Assembly (NCBI RefSeq): GCF_001431595.1
Contig: NZ_LDJO01000003.1
Location: 1 to 35,596, forward strand
Direction: 5' to 3'
Source of the DNA: Stenotrophomonas acidaminiphila
GTDB taxonomy: Bacteria > Pseudomonadota > Gammaproteobacteria > Xanthomonadales > Xanthomonadaceae
DNA: 35,596 nucleotides
Position numbers and translations under genes: made by a program
The notes under the pieces: generated by a model
The model's input: the letters and a program-made list of their open reading frames with translations, nothing else
What the model was told of the DNA's origin: nothing
The model's database searches: none
Shown: piece after piece, positions 1 through 9,133 of the stretch
Numbering within the stretch: position 1 is the first letter of the stretch
Layout of the letters: each line of letters begins with the position of its first letter

Positions 1-1
1 T

Positions 2-442
2 CTGTGCCTGGCAGCGGGTTGGGATTTGTACTCGCGCCAGATCGTCGGCTGGGCCACGGCGCCGGCGATGAACAGTGACATGGTGTTGCGGGCGTTGGTG
101 GCATCGGCGGGGCGCCGCAAGCCTGGGCCTGGGGTGATGGTCCACTTCGACCAGGGCTGCCAGTTCACAAGCAGCGATTGGCAGTCGTTCCTGAAGGCAC
201 ACCGGATGGTGCCGAGCATGAGTCGTCGCGGGAACTGCCATGACAACGCAGTGGCCGAGAGCTTCTTCAGCGTATTGAAGAAGGAGCGGACCAAGCGAAG
301 GATCTATCCGACACGGGCCACTGCTGCATCGGACGTGTTCGACTACATCGAGATGTTCTACAACCCCATCCGCCGACATGGTTCCGCTGGCGGACTGTCA
401 CCGGTAGAGTTTGAGAGGCGCTACGCGCAGAGCGGCGACTGA
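2..442 (+). CDS. IS3-family transposase OrfB, C-terminal part (5' cut by window)
   Basis: This is the integrase-core (rve, DDE) half of an IS3-family transposase, which catalyses strand transfer of the element. The open frame continues to the first base of the window: before the TTG at 26 it reads LCLAAGWD, so the gene begins upstream and no start is present. Visible hallmarks are LYSRQIVGWA, the second catalytic aspartate in HFDQGCQFTS, and the segment DNAVAESFFSVLKKE, which carries the catalytic glutamate. The C-terminus FYNPIRRHGSAGGLSPVEFE is typical of the family, where the usual form is YN..R.H..LG..SP..FE. No frameshift is visible in the part present. An OrfA with -1 frameshifting is expected upstream but lies outside. 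Confidence 0.93.
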   Translation: MCLAAGWDLYSRQIVGWATAPAMNSDMVLRALVASAGRRKPGPGVMVHFDQGCQFTSSDWQSFLKAHRMVPSMSRRGNCHDNAVAESFFSVLKKERTKRRIYPTRATAASDVFDYIEMFYNPIRRHGSAGGLSPVEFERRYAQSGD

Positions 443-468
443 GTGTCTACGGAACTCTGGCCGGTCCA
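443..468 (+). repeat. Putative right terminal inverted repeat of the IS3-family element
   Basis: The stretch starts one base after the transposase stop codon with GTGTCTACGGAACTC and ends near GGTCCA. The TCTACG(A/G)AACTC wording is familiar from the ends of IS51/IS3-type elements. The partner repeat is outside the window, so this is an assignment by resemblance only. Confidence 0.45.
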
Positions 469-480
469 GAGGCGGCGACG

Positions 481-1107
481 ATGGCGAAGCACACGTTGGA
501 CGATGAGCGGCCGGGCTACTACCTGCCCGAAGACAGCCAGCAGCGGCTGGTGCGGCTGAGCGACCACGTCAAGTTCCTGCTGCGGTTGATGCAGCCGCTG
601 GCGGATGCGGCGGGCGAGCCGGCGCGCGAGGTGCGCCTGGCCGAGGTGGCGTTCTGCCTGGAGTTGCTGGGCGACCAGGTGGACCTGGTGCTGGACGAGG
701 TGTCATGGCCCGCACGGCACGCGGCGCAGGCGGGCGCGCCCGCGCACTACCCGGCGGGCGAGGCGCAGGGCTACACCTTCGGCGTCACGCTGGCGCAGAT
801 GGACACGCTGGAAGGGTTGGTGCGCACGCTGGCCGTGCATGGCGACGTGGTGGCCACGGGCGATGCGGCCGGGTGGGCGGGCGGTACGTTGCCGGCGATG
901 GGCAGTGCGGTGTTCGATGCGGCGGCCGCCGTACGCGGGGTGCTGGATGCGGTGGAAACGCAGCGGCTGGCAGCCGGCGCGGATGCGCGCTTGCGGGTGG
1001 AGGAGGCGCGGGCGGTGTATGCGGTGCCGCGTGCGTTGCCGGCAAGGGTGTCGCGGGACCCGGTGCGGGTGGAGGCGGAGCTGGCATACGGCGATTCCCT
1101 GCACTGA
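481..1107 (+). CDS. XAC0095-like domain protein, function unknown
   Basis: A 208-residue soluble protein with no signal peptide or membrane segment. The first 75 residues (GYYLPEDSQQRL, then ..HVKFLLRLMQPLAD) resemble the XAC0095-like domain, a small domain of unknown function known from xanthomonads. The rest is alanine-rich and probably helical, with a second segment (about residues 95-160) that may repeat the helical-pair organisation. Its ATG is 13 bases after the putative end of the insertion sequence, with AGAGG just upstream as a possible ribosome site. The native promoter has therefore probably been displaced, and expression may depend on the element. No catalytic motif is recognisable. 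Confidence 0.75.
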   Translation: MAKHTLDDERPGYYLPEDSQQRLVRLSDHVKFLLRLMQPLADAAGEPAREVRLAEVAFCLELLGDQVDLVLDEVSWPARHAAQAGAPAHYPAGEAQGYTFGVTLAQMDTLEGLVRTLAVHGDVVATGDAAGWAGGTLPAMGSAVFDAAAAVRGVLDAVETQRLAAGADARLRVEEARAVYAVPRALPARVSRDPVRVEAELAYGDSLH

Positions 1108-1160
1108 GGGAGCGCAGCACGCGCGGGACGCACGGCCAATGGCCCTGCGCCGGCGTGTGC

Positions 1161-1499
1161 TCAGGCCGCGGCCAGTTGCTGCAGGTGCGTTGCGAAGCCG
1201 CCTTCGTCGCTGGCGGCGTTGATGTGGTCGAAGTAGGTGTACCAGCCGCTGGCGTGGATGCCGGCGAGCAGGGCATCGCGCGCCTGCGTGTCGGGGAAAC
1301 GCCAGATGCCAAGGAAGCGGTGCGCGCTGGCATTGTCGATGCCGGGGTCGGTGGGGCCCAGCGCCAGCACGTCGATGCCGTGGCTGGACAGGCCGCCCAT
1401 GGCGGCGCCGATGGCGTCCAGGAACTGCTGGCGCTGTGCGGCGGGTAGGGCGGTCCAGGCGGCGTTGGGCGTATACAGTTCCACGAGGTAGTGGGGCAT
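1161..1499 (-). CDS. Small DUF6616-like protein
   Basis: A 112-residue protein that appears to be a single ferredoxin-like alpha/beta unit. It begins MPHYLVELYTPN and contains HRFLGIWRFPD and GWYTYFDHINAASD, wording I associate with the uncharacterised DUF6616 family. There is no signal peptide. It is the last gene of a three-gene minus-strand operon: its ATG lies 13 bases after the stop of the AlkC-like gene, preceded by AAGGAG. By size and fold it could be a small YCII/EthD-like dimer, but no catalytic residues can be named. Confidence 0.75.
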   Translation of the reverse strand: MPHYLVELYTPNAAWTALPAAQRQQFLDAIGAAMGGLSSHGIDVLALGPTDPGIDNASAHRFLGIWRFPDTQARDALLAGIHASGWYTYFDHINAASDEGGFATHLQQLAAA

Positions 1500-1512
1500 G
1501 CGGGGGCTCCTT

Positions 1513-2286
1513 TCAGGCGAGGTTGCGCAGGGCGCGTTGGCAGATGCGGGCGGTGGCGGCGCCGGGGGTGTCGCGTTGCCACTGGGCGCAGTGTTGGCGC
1601 ACCCAGTCCGGCTGGTCTTTGGCGGCGTCGTTGAGCCAGTTGCCCACCGAGTCCTGCACGTAGGTGGAGGGGTCGGCGCGCAGCGGGGCGAGGATGGGCA
1701 GCATGCGCGCCGGTTCGCGCTTGAGCGCGGCGATATGCGCGCACCACACGCCGCGCGGGCGCAGGGCTTCGCAGGCGAAGCGGCGCAGGCGGTCGGACGG
1801 GCTGTCGGTCCACGCCGCCAGGTGTGCGATGGCCGTATCCAGGTCCGCGGCCAGGTGCGGGCGCACGGCCATCCATGCCCATTCGCGCACGCCGAAGTGG
1901 GGGTCGTCGGCCAGCGGGCGGATGGCCTGCAGCCGCGTGGGCAGGTCCAGCCCGGGCTGGCGGCCGATCATGAAACAGGCCCAGCCACGCACGGTATCGG
2001 CGGCGTGCAGGCGGCAGGTGGCGATGGCAGCGGCGCCGTGGTGGGCGAGCAGCACGCCGGCAATGGCGTCCATGCGCTTGAGGATGCCCAGGGTGCAGGC
2101 CGTGTCCGCGGCCGCCAGCGCCGCCGGGGGCAGGCCGGGGAACACGGTGCGCAGCAGGGTGGCCTGGTCCAGCGCGAGCGCTTCGGCGAGGGTGGCGCTG
2201 GGCAGTTCGCCGCGGGACAGTGCCTGCAGCACCGGTGCGGGAATGTCGGCGGCGCGGCTGGCACCTTTGCGTGCGGCAGTGGTCAT
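1513..2286 (-). CDS. HEAT-repeat DNA alkylation repair protein, AlkC-like
   Basis: A 257-residue helical-repeat protein. The C-terminal half has the AlkC/AlkD-type signature: VREWAWMAVRPHL, SDRLRRFACEALRPRG with a following W, then RADPSTYVQDSVGNWLND and AKDQPDWV. In AlkC-type 3-methyladenine DNA glycosylases the equivalent segments form HEAT-like repeats that grip alkylated DNA. The start chosen at 2286 gives a 4-base ATGA overlap with the upstream MarR gene; an open frame further upstream lies inside that gene and is not used. The N-terminal 90 residues are less typical, so glycosylase activity is inferred from family resemblance only. Confidence 0.75.
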   Translation of the reverse strand: MTTAARKGASRAADIPAPVLQALSRGELPSATLAEALALDQATLLRTVFPGLPPAALAAADTACTLGILKRMDAIAGVLLAHHGAAAIATCRLHAADTVRGWACFMIGRQPGLDLPTRLQAIRPLADDPHFGVREWAWMAVRPHLAADLDTAIAHLAAWTDSPSDRLRRFACEALRPRGVWCAHIAALKREPARMLPILAPLRADPSTYVQDSVGNWLNDAAKDQPDWVRQHCAQWQRDTPGAATARICQRALRNLA

Positions 2287-2783
2287 GCGGCGGCGCCGTC
2301 GCCACCGCTGAGGTGTGTGGCGACCTTGCCGAGCAGCGCGCCCAGTTGCGTGCGCTCGCTCGCCGACAGCCCGCCGAACAGGCTGGCGATCCAGCGGCCG
2401 TGCTGCTCGAACACGGTTCTGGCCACGCGCCTGCCCTTGCGGGTGAGCGTGACCCGCAGGGCGCGGCGGTCGCTGGCGTCGGCCTGGCGCTCGGCCAGGC
2501 CTTCGCGCTCCAGCCCGTCGAGCAGGCCGGTAACGGTGGCGCGGGTGATGCCGGCCTGTTCGGCCAGCGCATTGGGCGCCAGGCCGTCCGGTGCGGCATC
2601 GAGCAGGAACAGCAGCACGAAGCGGCCTTCGGACAGGCCGTGCGGCGCCAGCAGCGCGGCGCAGTCGCGGTCGATCGCGGTGGCCAGCGACAGGGTGCGG
2701 AAGCACAGCTGGATGCCTTCCACGTCGGGCAGCTGCCGGCGCTGCGCTTCCTGCAGCAGGGCAAGGTATTTCTGTTCGAGCAT
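2283..2783 (-). CDS. MarR-family transcriptional regulator
   Basis: A 166-residue winged-helix regulator. After an N-terminal dimerisation helix it shows the MarR core: LSEGRFVLLFLLDAAPDG, the recognition helix region LAEQAGITRATVTGLLDGLE, and the wing DASDRRALRVTLTRKGRR. It is the first gene of an operon with an AlkC-like protein and a small DUF6616-like protein, so it probably represses its own operon and responds to a small ligand or a damage-related signal. The start at 2783 has no clear Shine-Dalgarno and sits 17 bases from an imperfect inverted repeat at 2800-2819, suggesting a short or absent leader. The ligand cannot be inferred. Confidence 0.88.
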   Translation of the reverse strand: MLEQKYLALLQEAQRRQLPDVEGIQLCFRTLSLATAIDRDCAALLAPHGLSEGRFVLLFLLDAAPDGLAPNALAEQAGITRATVTGLLDGLEREGLAERQADASDRRALRVTLTRKGRRVARTVFEQHGRWIASLFGGLSASERTQLGALLGKVATHLSGGDGAAA

Positions 2784-2799
2784 AAAAGTAGCGCGGCTT

Positions 2800-2819
2800 A
2801 TTGTAAGGCGGCTAACTAT
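2800..2819 (-). promoter_or_regulatory. Candidate MarR operator
   Basis: Read on the minus strand the site is ATAGTTAGCC followed directly by GCCTTACAAT. The two halves pair at 7 of 10 positions. Size, symmetry and position just upstream of the marR start fit a MarR-type operator overlapping the promoter. The assignment rests on symmetry and location only. Confidence 0.45.
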
Positions 2820-2948
2820 ATCCGCATGGATAGGGGCGCGCCAGTGCGGTTTCGCCAGGGGCGGGTGTGCCACGCCAGCGGGTGCTGGCCCGTCGCTTCC
2901 CTCGGGTGGGGCAAATAGGCGATGCTGCGGCAGCAAAAGGGGGAGTGC

Positions 2949-3740
2949 ATGACGCACGCAGGGCAGGACGACAAACAGGCGGCGCCGGCTGGCGCGCCGC
3001 CCGCCACGCCGATGAACTGGTCGCCGATTCCCGACGTGGGCACGGGCGATGAATCGTGGGTGCTGAACCTGTGGCGGCGCGGGTGCCGCGAGCCGGCGCT
3101 GATGTTTTCAGCGGCGTACGTGCTGGTGGGTTTCCTGGGGCTGTGGTCGAGCGCGTGGTTCTACCACGGCTTCGGCATCAGCATTGCCGATTACCTGCAG
3201 GCCAGCGATTACCTGGTGGCGGGCCTGCGCGACCCGGGCAGTGTGCTGATCTTCGCCATCGGCGTGCTGCTGGCGGTACTGGTGAGCTGGCCGGAGGCGC
3301 TGCGCCGCCGTTACCCGGACTACGTGGCCGACCTGCGCCGGCGACGCTGGTGGGCGCGCATGGCGTTTCCGAAGGCGCGGATCATGACCTGGGACGGCAT
3401 TGGCATCCACCCCATCACCGGGGTGAGCCTGGTGGTGGCGTTGTTCATGCTGTTGGGCTCGGCGGTGTACATGCAGACCAAGGGCGAACTGGTGCGCGAG
3501 AAGGGCCGCGGCACGCCGGTGCGCGTGCACATGCTGGGCGATGCGGCGCCGCAGCCCGGCCAGGCGCGCTTGCTGGGTACCAGCAGCGCCTTTGTCTACC
3601 TGTGGTGGCCGGCGCAGCAGCGCGCCGAGGCCGTGCCCATCACCTCGGTGCGCCAGGTGCAGGCCGTACCCAGAAGAGTGCGCGGCGCCGCGGTGGCGGC
3701 ACCGCCTGCGGCACCGGCGGCGACGCCCGCCGCGCGCTGA
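2949..3740 (+). CDS. Three-pass membrane protein, unknown function
   Basis: A 263-residue protein. The start at 2949 is chosen because AGGGGGAG lies just upstream; a start 27 bases earlier is possible. The cytoplasmic-looking N-terminus is followed by membrane segments near residues 50-72 (ALMFSAAYVLVGFLGLW), 97-115 (SVLIFAIGVLLAVLVSW) and 157-178 (ITGVSLVVALFMLLGSAVYM). A basic segment rich in R and W lies between the second and third. The last 80 residues form a small soluble domain ending in a low-complexity Ala/Pro tail. I do not recognise a family. It stands alone on this strand and converges with the small gene at 3806. Confidence 0.8.
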   Translation: MTHAGQDDKQAAPAGAPPATPMNWSPIPDVGTGDESWVLNLWRRGCREPALMFSAAYVLVGFLGLWSSAWFYHGFGISIADYLQASDYLVAGLRDPGSVLIFAIGVLLAVLVSWPEALRRRYPDYVADLRRRRWWARMAFPKARIMTWDGIGIHPITGVSLVVALFMLLGSAVYMQTKGELVREKGRGTPVRVHMLGDAAPQPGQARLLGTSSAFVYLWWPAQQRAEAVPITSVRQVQAVPRRVRGAAVAAPPAAPAATPAAR

Positions 3741-3744
3741 GCCG

Positions 3745-3762
3745 GGCCGGCACGCGCCGGCC
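3745..3762 (+). terminator. G/C hairpin between convergent genes
   Basis: GGCCGGC, loop ACGC, GCCGGCC: a perfect 7-bp stem starting 5 bases after the stop at 3740. There is no T-run, so efficiency as an intrinsic terminator is uncertain. It could serve both converging genes. Confidence 0.5.
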
Positions 3763-3805
3763 GTTGCGTGCCTGCCGGGTGGGTGCTTGCGCCGCGCTGG
3801 CGCGC

Positions 3806-3997
3806 TCAGTGGCGGGTGGCGTGCGGTTTGCGCCCGCTGCCGGATTTCTTGCCACCGCCATCGTGCTTGTTGACCGTGGCCCAGGCGATGCGCTCGGCGG
3901 TTCGGGGGCTGGCACCGCGGGCTTTTTCGCTCTTTTCGATGTGCGCGGCCTGGCGCTTCTGCTTGTCGGTGTAGCTGGATTTGTCGCCCTGGGTCAT
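3806..3997 (-). CDS. Small basic conserved protein (often labelled plasmid stabilisation protein)
   Basis: A 63-residue, Lys/Arg-rich soluble protein: MTQGDKSSYTDKQKRQAAHI, then SPRTAERIAWATVNKHDGGG and a basic tail. This pattern (DKQKRQAEHIE... AERRAWATVNK..GGGKKSGSG) recurs in proteobacterial genomes, usually labelled 'plasmid stabilisation protein' without experimental support. The composition suggests a nucleic-acid-associated or stress protein. It is a monocistronic gene convergent with the membrane protein at 2949. No partner toxin or antitoxin lies beside it. Confidence 0.75.
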   Translation of the reverse strand: MTQGDKSSYTDKQKRQAAHIEKSEKARGASPRTAERIAWATVNKHDGGGKKSGSGRKPHATRH

Positions 3998-4155
3998 GGC
4001 GGTACTCTCGTGGGTGTGGGCCTGCAGGTATAGGCCGGGCGATGCGGGTAGAAGGTGAAGCGACCGTTGCCGGTGCGTTATGCCGGCCCGTGCCCGGCGG
4101 CGGCGGAGGGCTTGGCTAGAATGCGGTTACTGCACCGCTGCCGGACCCCCGCTTG

Positions 4156-4881
4156 ATGCGTATCGACCCCGCCGAGATCGAAGCCCTGTTCGACGCCATT
4201 CCCAGCGTGCTGTTCTTCGCCAAGGACGCGCAGGGCCGCTACACGCACGTCAACAAGACGATGATGCAGCGGCTGGGGGTGAAGTCGCGCGGCGAGGTCA
4301 TCGGCAAGCGTGCCGACGAGCTGTACCCGGCGGGCATGAGCGAGGCCTACGTGGCCCAGGATGCGCGCGTGCTGGGCGGCGAGGTGATCGAGAACGTGAT
4401 GGAGCTGCAGCTGTTCGCCAACCGCCAGCCGGGCTGGTGCCTGACCTGCAAGCGGCCCATCGTGGAGAACGGCAGGGTGGGGGGGCTGGTCGGCATCTCG
4501 CGCGACCTGGGCCAGCGCGGCGGGCTGGAATCGCAGTACGAGCCGCTGCGGCTGGCGCTGGATTACCTCAACACCCATTACGCCGAAAACGTGCGCATGC
4601 AGACCCTGCTGGACATCACCGGGTTTTCGCTGAGCAAGCTGGAGCGCAGTTTTCGCAAGGTGTTCCAGATGACGCCGCAGCAGGTGCTCACGCGCCTGCG
4701 CATCCAGATCGCCCTGCACCTGCTGCACGGGCAGGACAGCGTGGCCAGCATCGGCCAGGCCTGCGGCTTTACCGACCAGAGCGCGTTCACCCGCAAGTTC
4801 AAGGCCGAGGTGGGCATGGCCCCGCGCCAGTACCGGGCGATGATCGCGGCGCGGCAGCAGGAGACCGCCGCCCGGGAGTAA
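4156..4881 (+). CDS. PAS-domain AraC-family transcriptional regulator
   Basis: A 241-residue regulator. Residues 1-115 form a PAS sensor (IEALFDAIPSVLFFAKD, GRYTHVNKTMMQRLG, then a hydrophobic strand VGGLVGISRDL). Residues 130-235 form an AraC double helix-turn-helix: LDITGFSLSKLERSFRKVFQ and IGQACGFTDQSAFTRKFKAEVG, ending MAPRQYRAM. A PAS input with an AraC output is uncommon among AraC proteins, which mostly carry a cupin-like sensor. PAS domains bind small ligands, haem or flavin, and which applies here cannot be seen. TTG at 4153 is an alternative start immediately before the ATG. No target gene is evident; its neighbours are convergent. Confidence 0.9.
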   Translation: MRIDPAEIEALFDAIPSVLFFAKDAQGRYTHVNKTMMQRLGVKSRGEVIGKRADELYPAGMSEAYVAQDARVLGGEVIENVMELQLFANRQPGWCLTCKRPIVENGRVGGLVGISRDLGQRGGLESQYEPLRLALDYLNTHYAENVRMQTLLDITGFSLSKLERSFRKVFQMTPQQVLTRLRIQIALHLLHGQDSVASIGQACGFTDQSAFTRKFKAEVGMAPRQYRAMIAARQQETAARE

Positions 4882-4910
4882 AGGGCGGCGGCGGGGCCGC
4901 GTGGCGCGGC

Positions 4911-5339
4911 TCAGCGGCGGTAGCCCGCGCGCGGTTCCTGTACGTGGCCGCCGGCATCGATGCGGATGCGCGGGCGCAGCCAGGCGGCGAACTCGGCTTC
5001 GCTGGTGGAGCCTTCGGCCAGGCCCAGGTACAGCGGATAGAGCGCGAGGTCTTCGGCATCAAGCTCGCCGCCATTGAGCATGATGAACACTTCGCAGGCG
5101 ACGGCCGCCATCCGCTTGTTGCCATCGACGAACGGATGGTTGCGCGCCAGGCCGTAGGCCAGGCTGGCGGCAAGATCGGCCAGGTCCGGCGGTGGCTCGC
5201 CATAGGCGTGCAGTTGCTGCGGGCGCGCGAGCGCGGAGTCGAGCAGGCTGTCGTCACGCACCCCGCTGGCGCCGCCGTGCTCGGCCAGTTGCCGGTCGTG
5301 GACGGCCAGGGCGAGCGCGCGGCTGATCCAGACAATCAT
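4911..5339 (-). CDS. doc: Death-on-curing (Doc) family toxin
   Basis: A 142-residue Fic/Doc-fold protein. The signature HPFVDGNKR at residues 68-76 matches the Doc version of the Fic motif (HxFx(D/N)xNKR), in which the histidine is catalytic and K replaces the G of true Fic AMP-transferases. Doc toxins phosphorylate elongation factor Tu and stop translation; that function is assumed from the family. The N-terminal helix region with GGASGVRDDSLLDSAL is also typical. It follows the AbrB-type antitoxin by 9 bases with GGGAG ahead of its ATG, which supports translational coupling of a toxin-antitoxin pair. It converges with the PAS-AraC gene. Confidence 0.88.
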   Translation of the reverse strand: MIVWISRALALAVHDRQLAEHGGASGVRDDSLLDSALARPQQLHAYGEPPPDLADLAASLAYGLARNHPFVDGNKRMAAVACEVFIMLNGGELDAEDLALYPLYLGLAEGSTSEAEFAAWLRPRIRIDAGGHVQEPRAGYRR

Positions 5340-5348
5340 GGCCGCTCC

Positions 5349-5570
5349 CTATTGCGCGAGCTTGTGCAGCAGGGTGCGGCGCTTGCGCATCACCGCCTCG
5401 GCCACCTCCATCTGCGCGGCAAGCTCCGGGTCGAATACGGTCAGGCGGATGCCGTCGGGCGTTTCCAGCGCATGCAGCTCGTCGCCTTTTTCCAGGCGCA
5501 GGCGCGCAAGCAGTTCCTTGGGCAGGATGATGCCGGACGAGTTGCCGATGCTGGTGATCTTGAGCTTCAT
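5349..5570 (-). CDS. AbrB/MazE-type antitoxin
   Basis: A 73-residue protein with an N-terminal swapped-hairpin AbrB/SpoVT fold (residues 1-45: MKLKITSIGNSSGIILPKEL, then LRLEKGDELHALE). This domain binds palindromic DNA as a dimer. The C-terminal 28 residues are helical and charged and would be the toxin-neutralising part. It is the first gene of the pair with doc. The usual Doc antitoxin is Phd; an AbrB-type partner is a known alternative arrangement. A near-perfect palindrome 22 bases upstream is the likely autoregulatory operator. The start at 5570 is the only methionine fitting the fold. Confidence 0.88.
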   Translation of the reverse strand: MKLKITSIGNSSGIILPKELLARLRLEKGDELHALETPDGIRLTVFDPELAAQMEVAEAVMRKRRTLLHKLAQ

Positions 5571-5591
5571 GGTAGGGGCTCGTTGTTTGTT

Positions 5592-5605
5592 ATAACAGAC
5601 GTTAT
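5592..5605 (-). promoter_or_regulatory. Palindromic operator of the AbrB-Doc module
   Basis: ATAAC-AGAC-GTTAT: perfect 5-base arms around a 4-base spacer, in an A/T-rich patch (GTTATAAC begins three bases earlier) within otherwise G/C-rich DNA. It lies 22 bases before the antitoxin start, where the promoter must be. AbrB-type antitoxins repress their own operons through such sites. Confidence 0.6.
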
Positions 5606-5696
5606 CACCGGGTGGCCGGATGGACAAGCGGGCCACAGCAGGCGCCGGCCGTAGGCGTACGCCGCATGCTCGCGTCAGAAGTACGCACGCAAAGCG

Positions 5697-5727
5697 AACG
5701 GCCCGCTTGCGCGGGCCGTTGCTTTTT
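5697..5727. terminator. Hairpin terminator downstream of gcvP
   Basis: AACGGCCCGC, loop TTGC, GCGGGCCGTT: a perfect 10-bp stem 33 bases past the gcvP stop. Read on the plus strand it is followed by GCTTTTT; on the minus strand the T content after the stem is weaker. It most likely ends gcvP transcription and separates it from the toxin-antitoxin pair. Confidence 0.7.
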
Positions 5728-5753
5728 ACCTTTTACGTGGCATCGCTGCCCGG

Positions 5754-8639
<2,886 letters not shown>

Positions 8640-8750
8640 GACGGACGTCCGGAGGGTGGCGTGCGGGGCTGGGTCGGCGAGCCCATGCCTTCCGGCGGCG
8701 GTTCCGCGCACGCGGCACCACGGCCGGCAAGCCGGTGGCTCGCCTCGTGC

Positions 8751-8921
8751 CCCTCTGTCCTTTTGCCTGAGAGTTTGGAAGGCACGACCTGCGGGTCGCG
8801 CGCCTCGTGCACCTTCGGCGCCGGATTGAACCGGTCTCTCCAGAGTTTTGACGCAGGTGGTATCGGGCCTGAGCGATTGCGGGCGTTTGCGCCTTCGGCA
8901 GCGATGAACCGCTTCTCCCAC
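8751..8921 (-). ncRNA. Tandem glycine riboswitch (two aptamers) of gcvP
   Basis: On the minus strand the gcvP leader contains two glycine-aptamer units. The promoter-proximal one starts near 8920 (GGGAGAAGCGG, then CTGCCGAAGGCGCAAACGCC and GCTCAGGC). The distal one starts in CTCTGGAGAGACCGG, continues through GGCGCCGAAGGTGCACGAG, and ends with the highly conserved AACTCTCAGGCAAAAGGACA and GAGG near 8751. Glycine binding in this family normally turns on glycine cleavage genes. About 110 bases of G/C-rich expression platform separate it from the gcvP start. The hairpin there (GCCGGC arms around 8731-8745) could be a terminator or could sequester the start region. Confidence 0.93.
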
Positions 8922-8935
8922 CGTGTAGCGCGCCG

Positions 8936-8941
8936 ATTATA
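8936..8941 (-). promoter_or_regulatory. -10 box of the gcvP promoter
   Basis: Minus-strand TATAAT, a perfect consensus -10 hexamer, ends about 15 bases before the first riboswitch base, so transcription should start near 8929. No convincing TTGACA is seen 17 bases further upstream, so the promoter may rely on the -10 box or on an activator. Confidence 0.65.
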
Positions 8942-9133
8942 GCCGTTGCCCCGGGCCACCGGCGTGGCCGCCAGGCTGAACGGGCCGCGCTCCCGGGGCC
9001 GCCCGGGTGCCCGCCTGCATGGCGCCGCCGCCGCCACGGGCCTATCATGCACGGCTTCCCGTTTTTCCCAGGCGCCGCCCGCACAGGGCCGGCGCCCGTC
9101 GTGCGTCGCCGCGCACGCCCCGCCGGATACGCC

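Larger units (their letters stand above)
1..468 (+). mobile_element. IS3-family insertion sequence, 3' part
   Basis: The window opens inside an insertion sequence. It contains the C-terminal half of an IS3-type OrfB transposase, and 1 base after its stop codon there is a stretch (443-468, GTGTCTACGGAACTC then a G/C-rich tail) that resembles the right terminal inverted repeat of IS51/IS3-type elements. The left end is outside the window, so neither the matching repeat nor a target-site duplication can be checked. The exact right end is therefore approximate. Confidence 0.7.

Noticed and set aside
785..2764. Minus-strand open frame of 659 codons across three real genes
   Set aside because: It crosses the genes for MarR, the AlkC-like protein and the DUF6616-like protein in another frame and is Pro/Arg/Ala low complexity.
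3806..3997. Small basic protein as an antitoxin or plasmid-maintenance factor
   Set aside because: The common label has no visible support here: there is no partner gene, no operator and no plasmid context.
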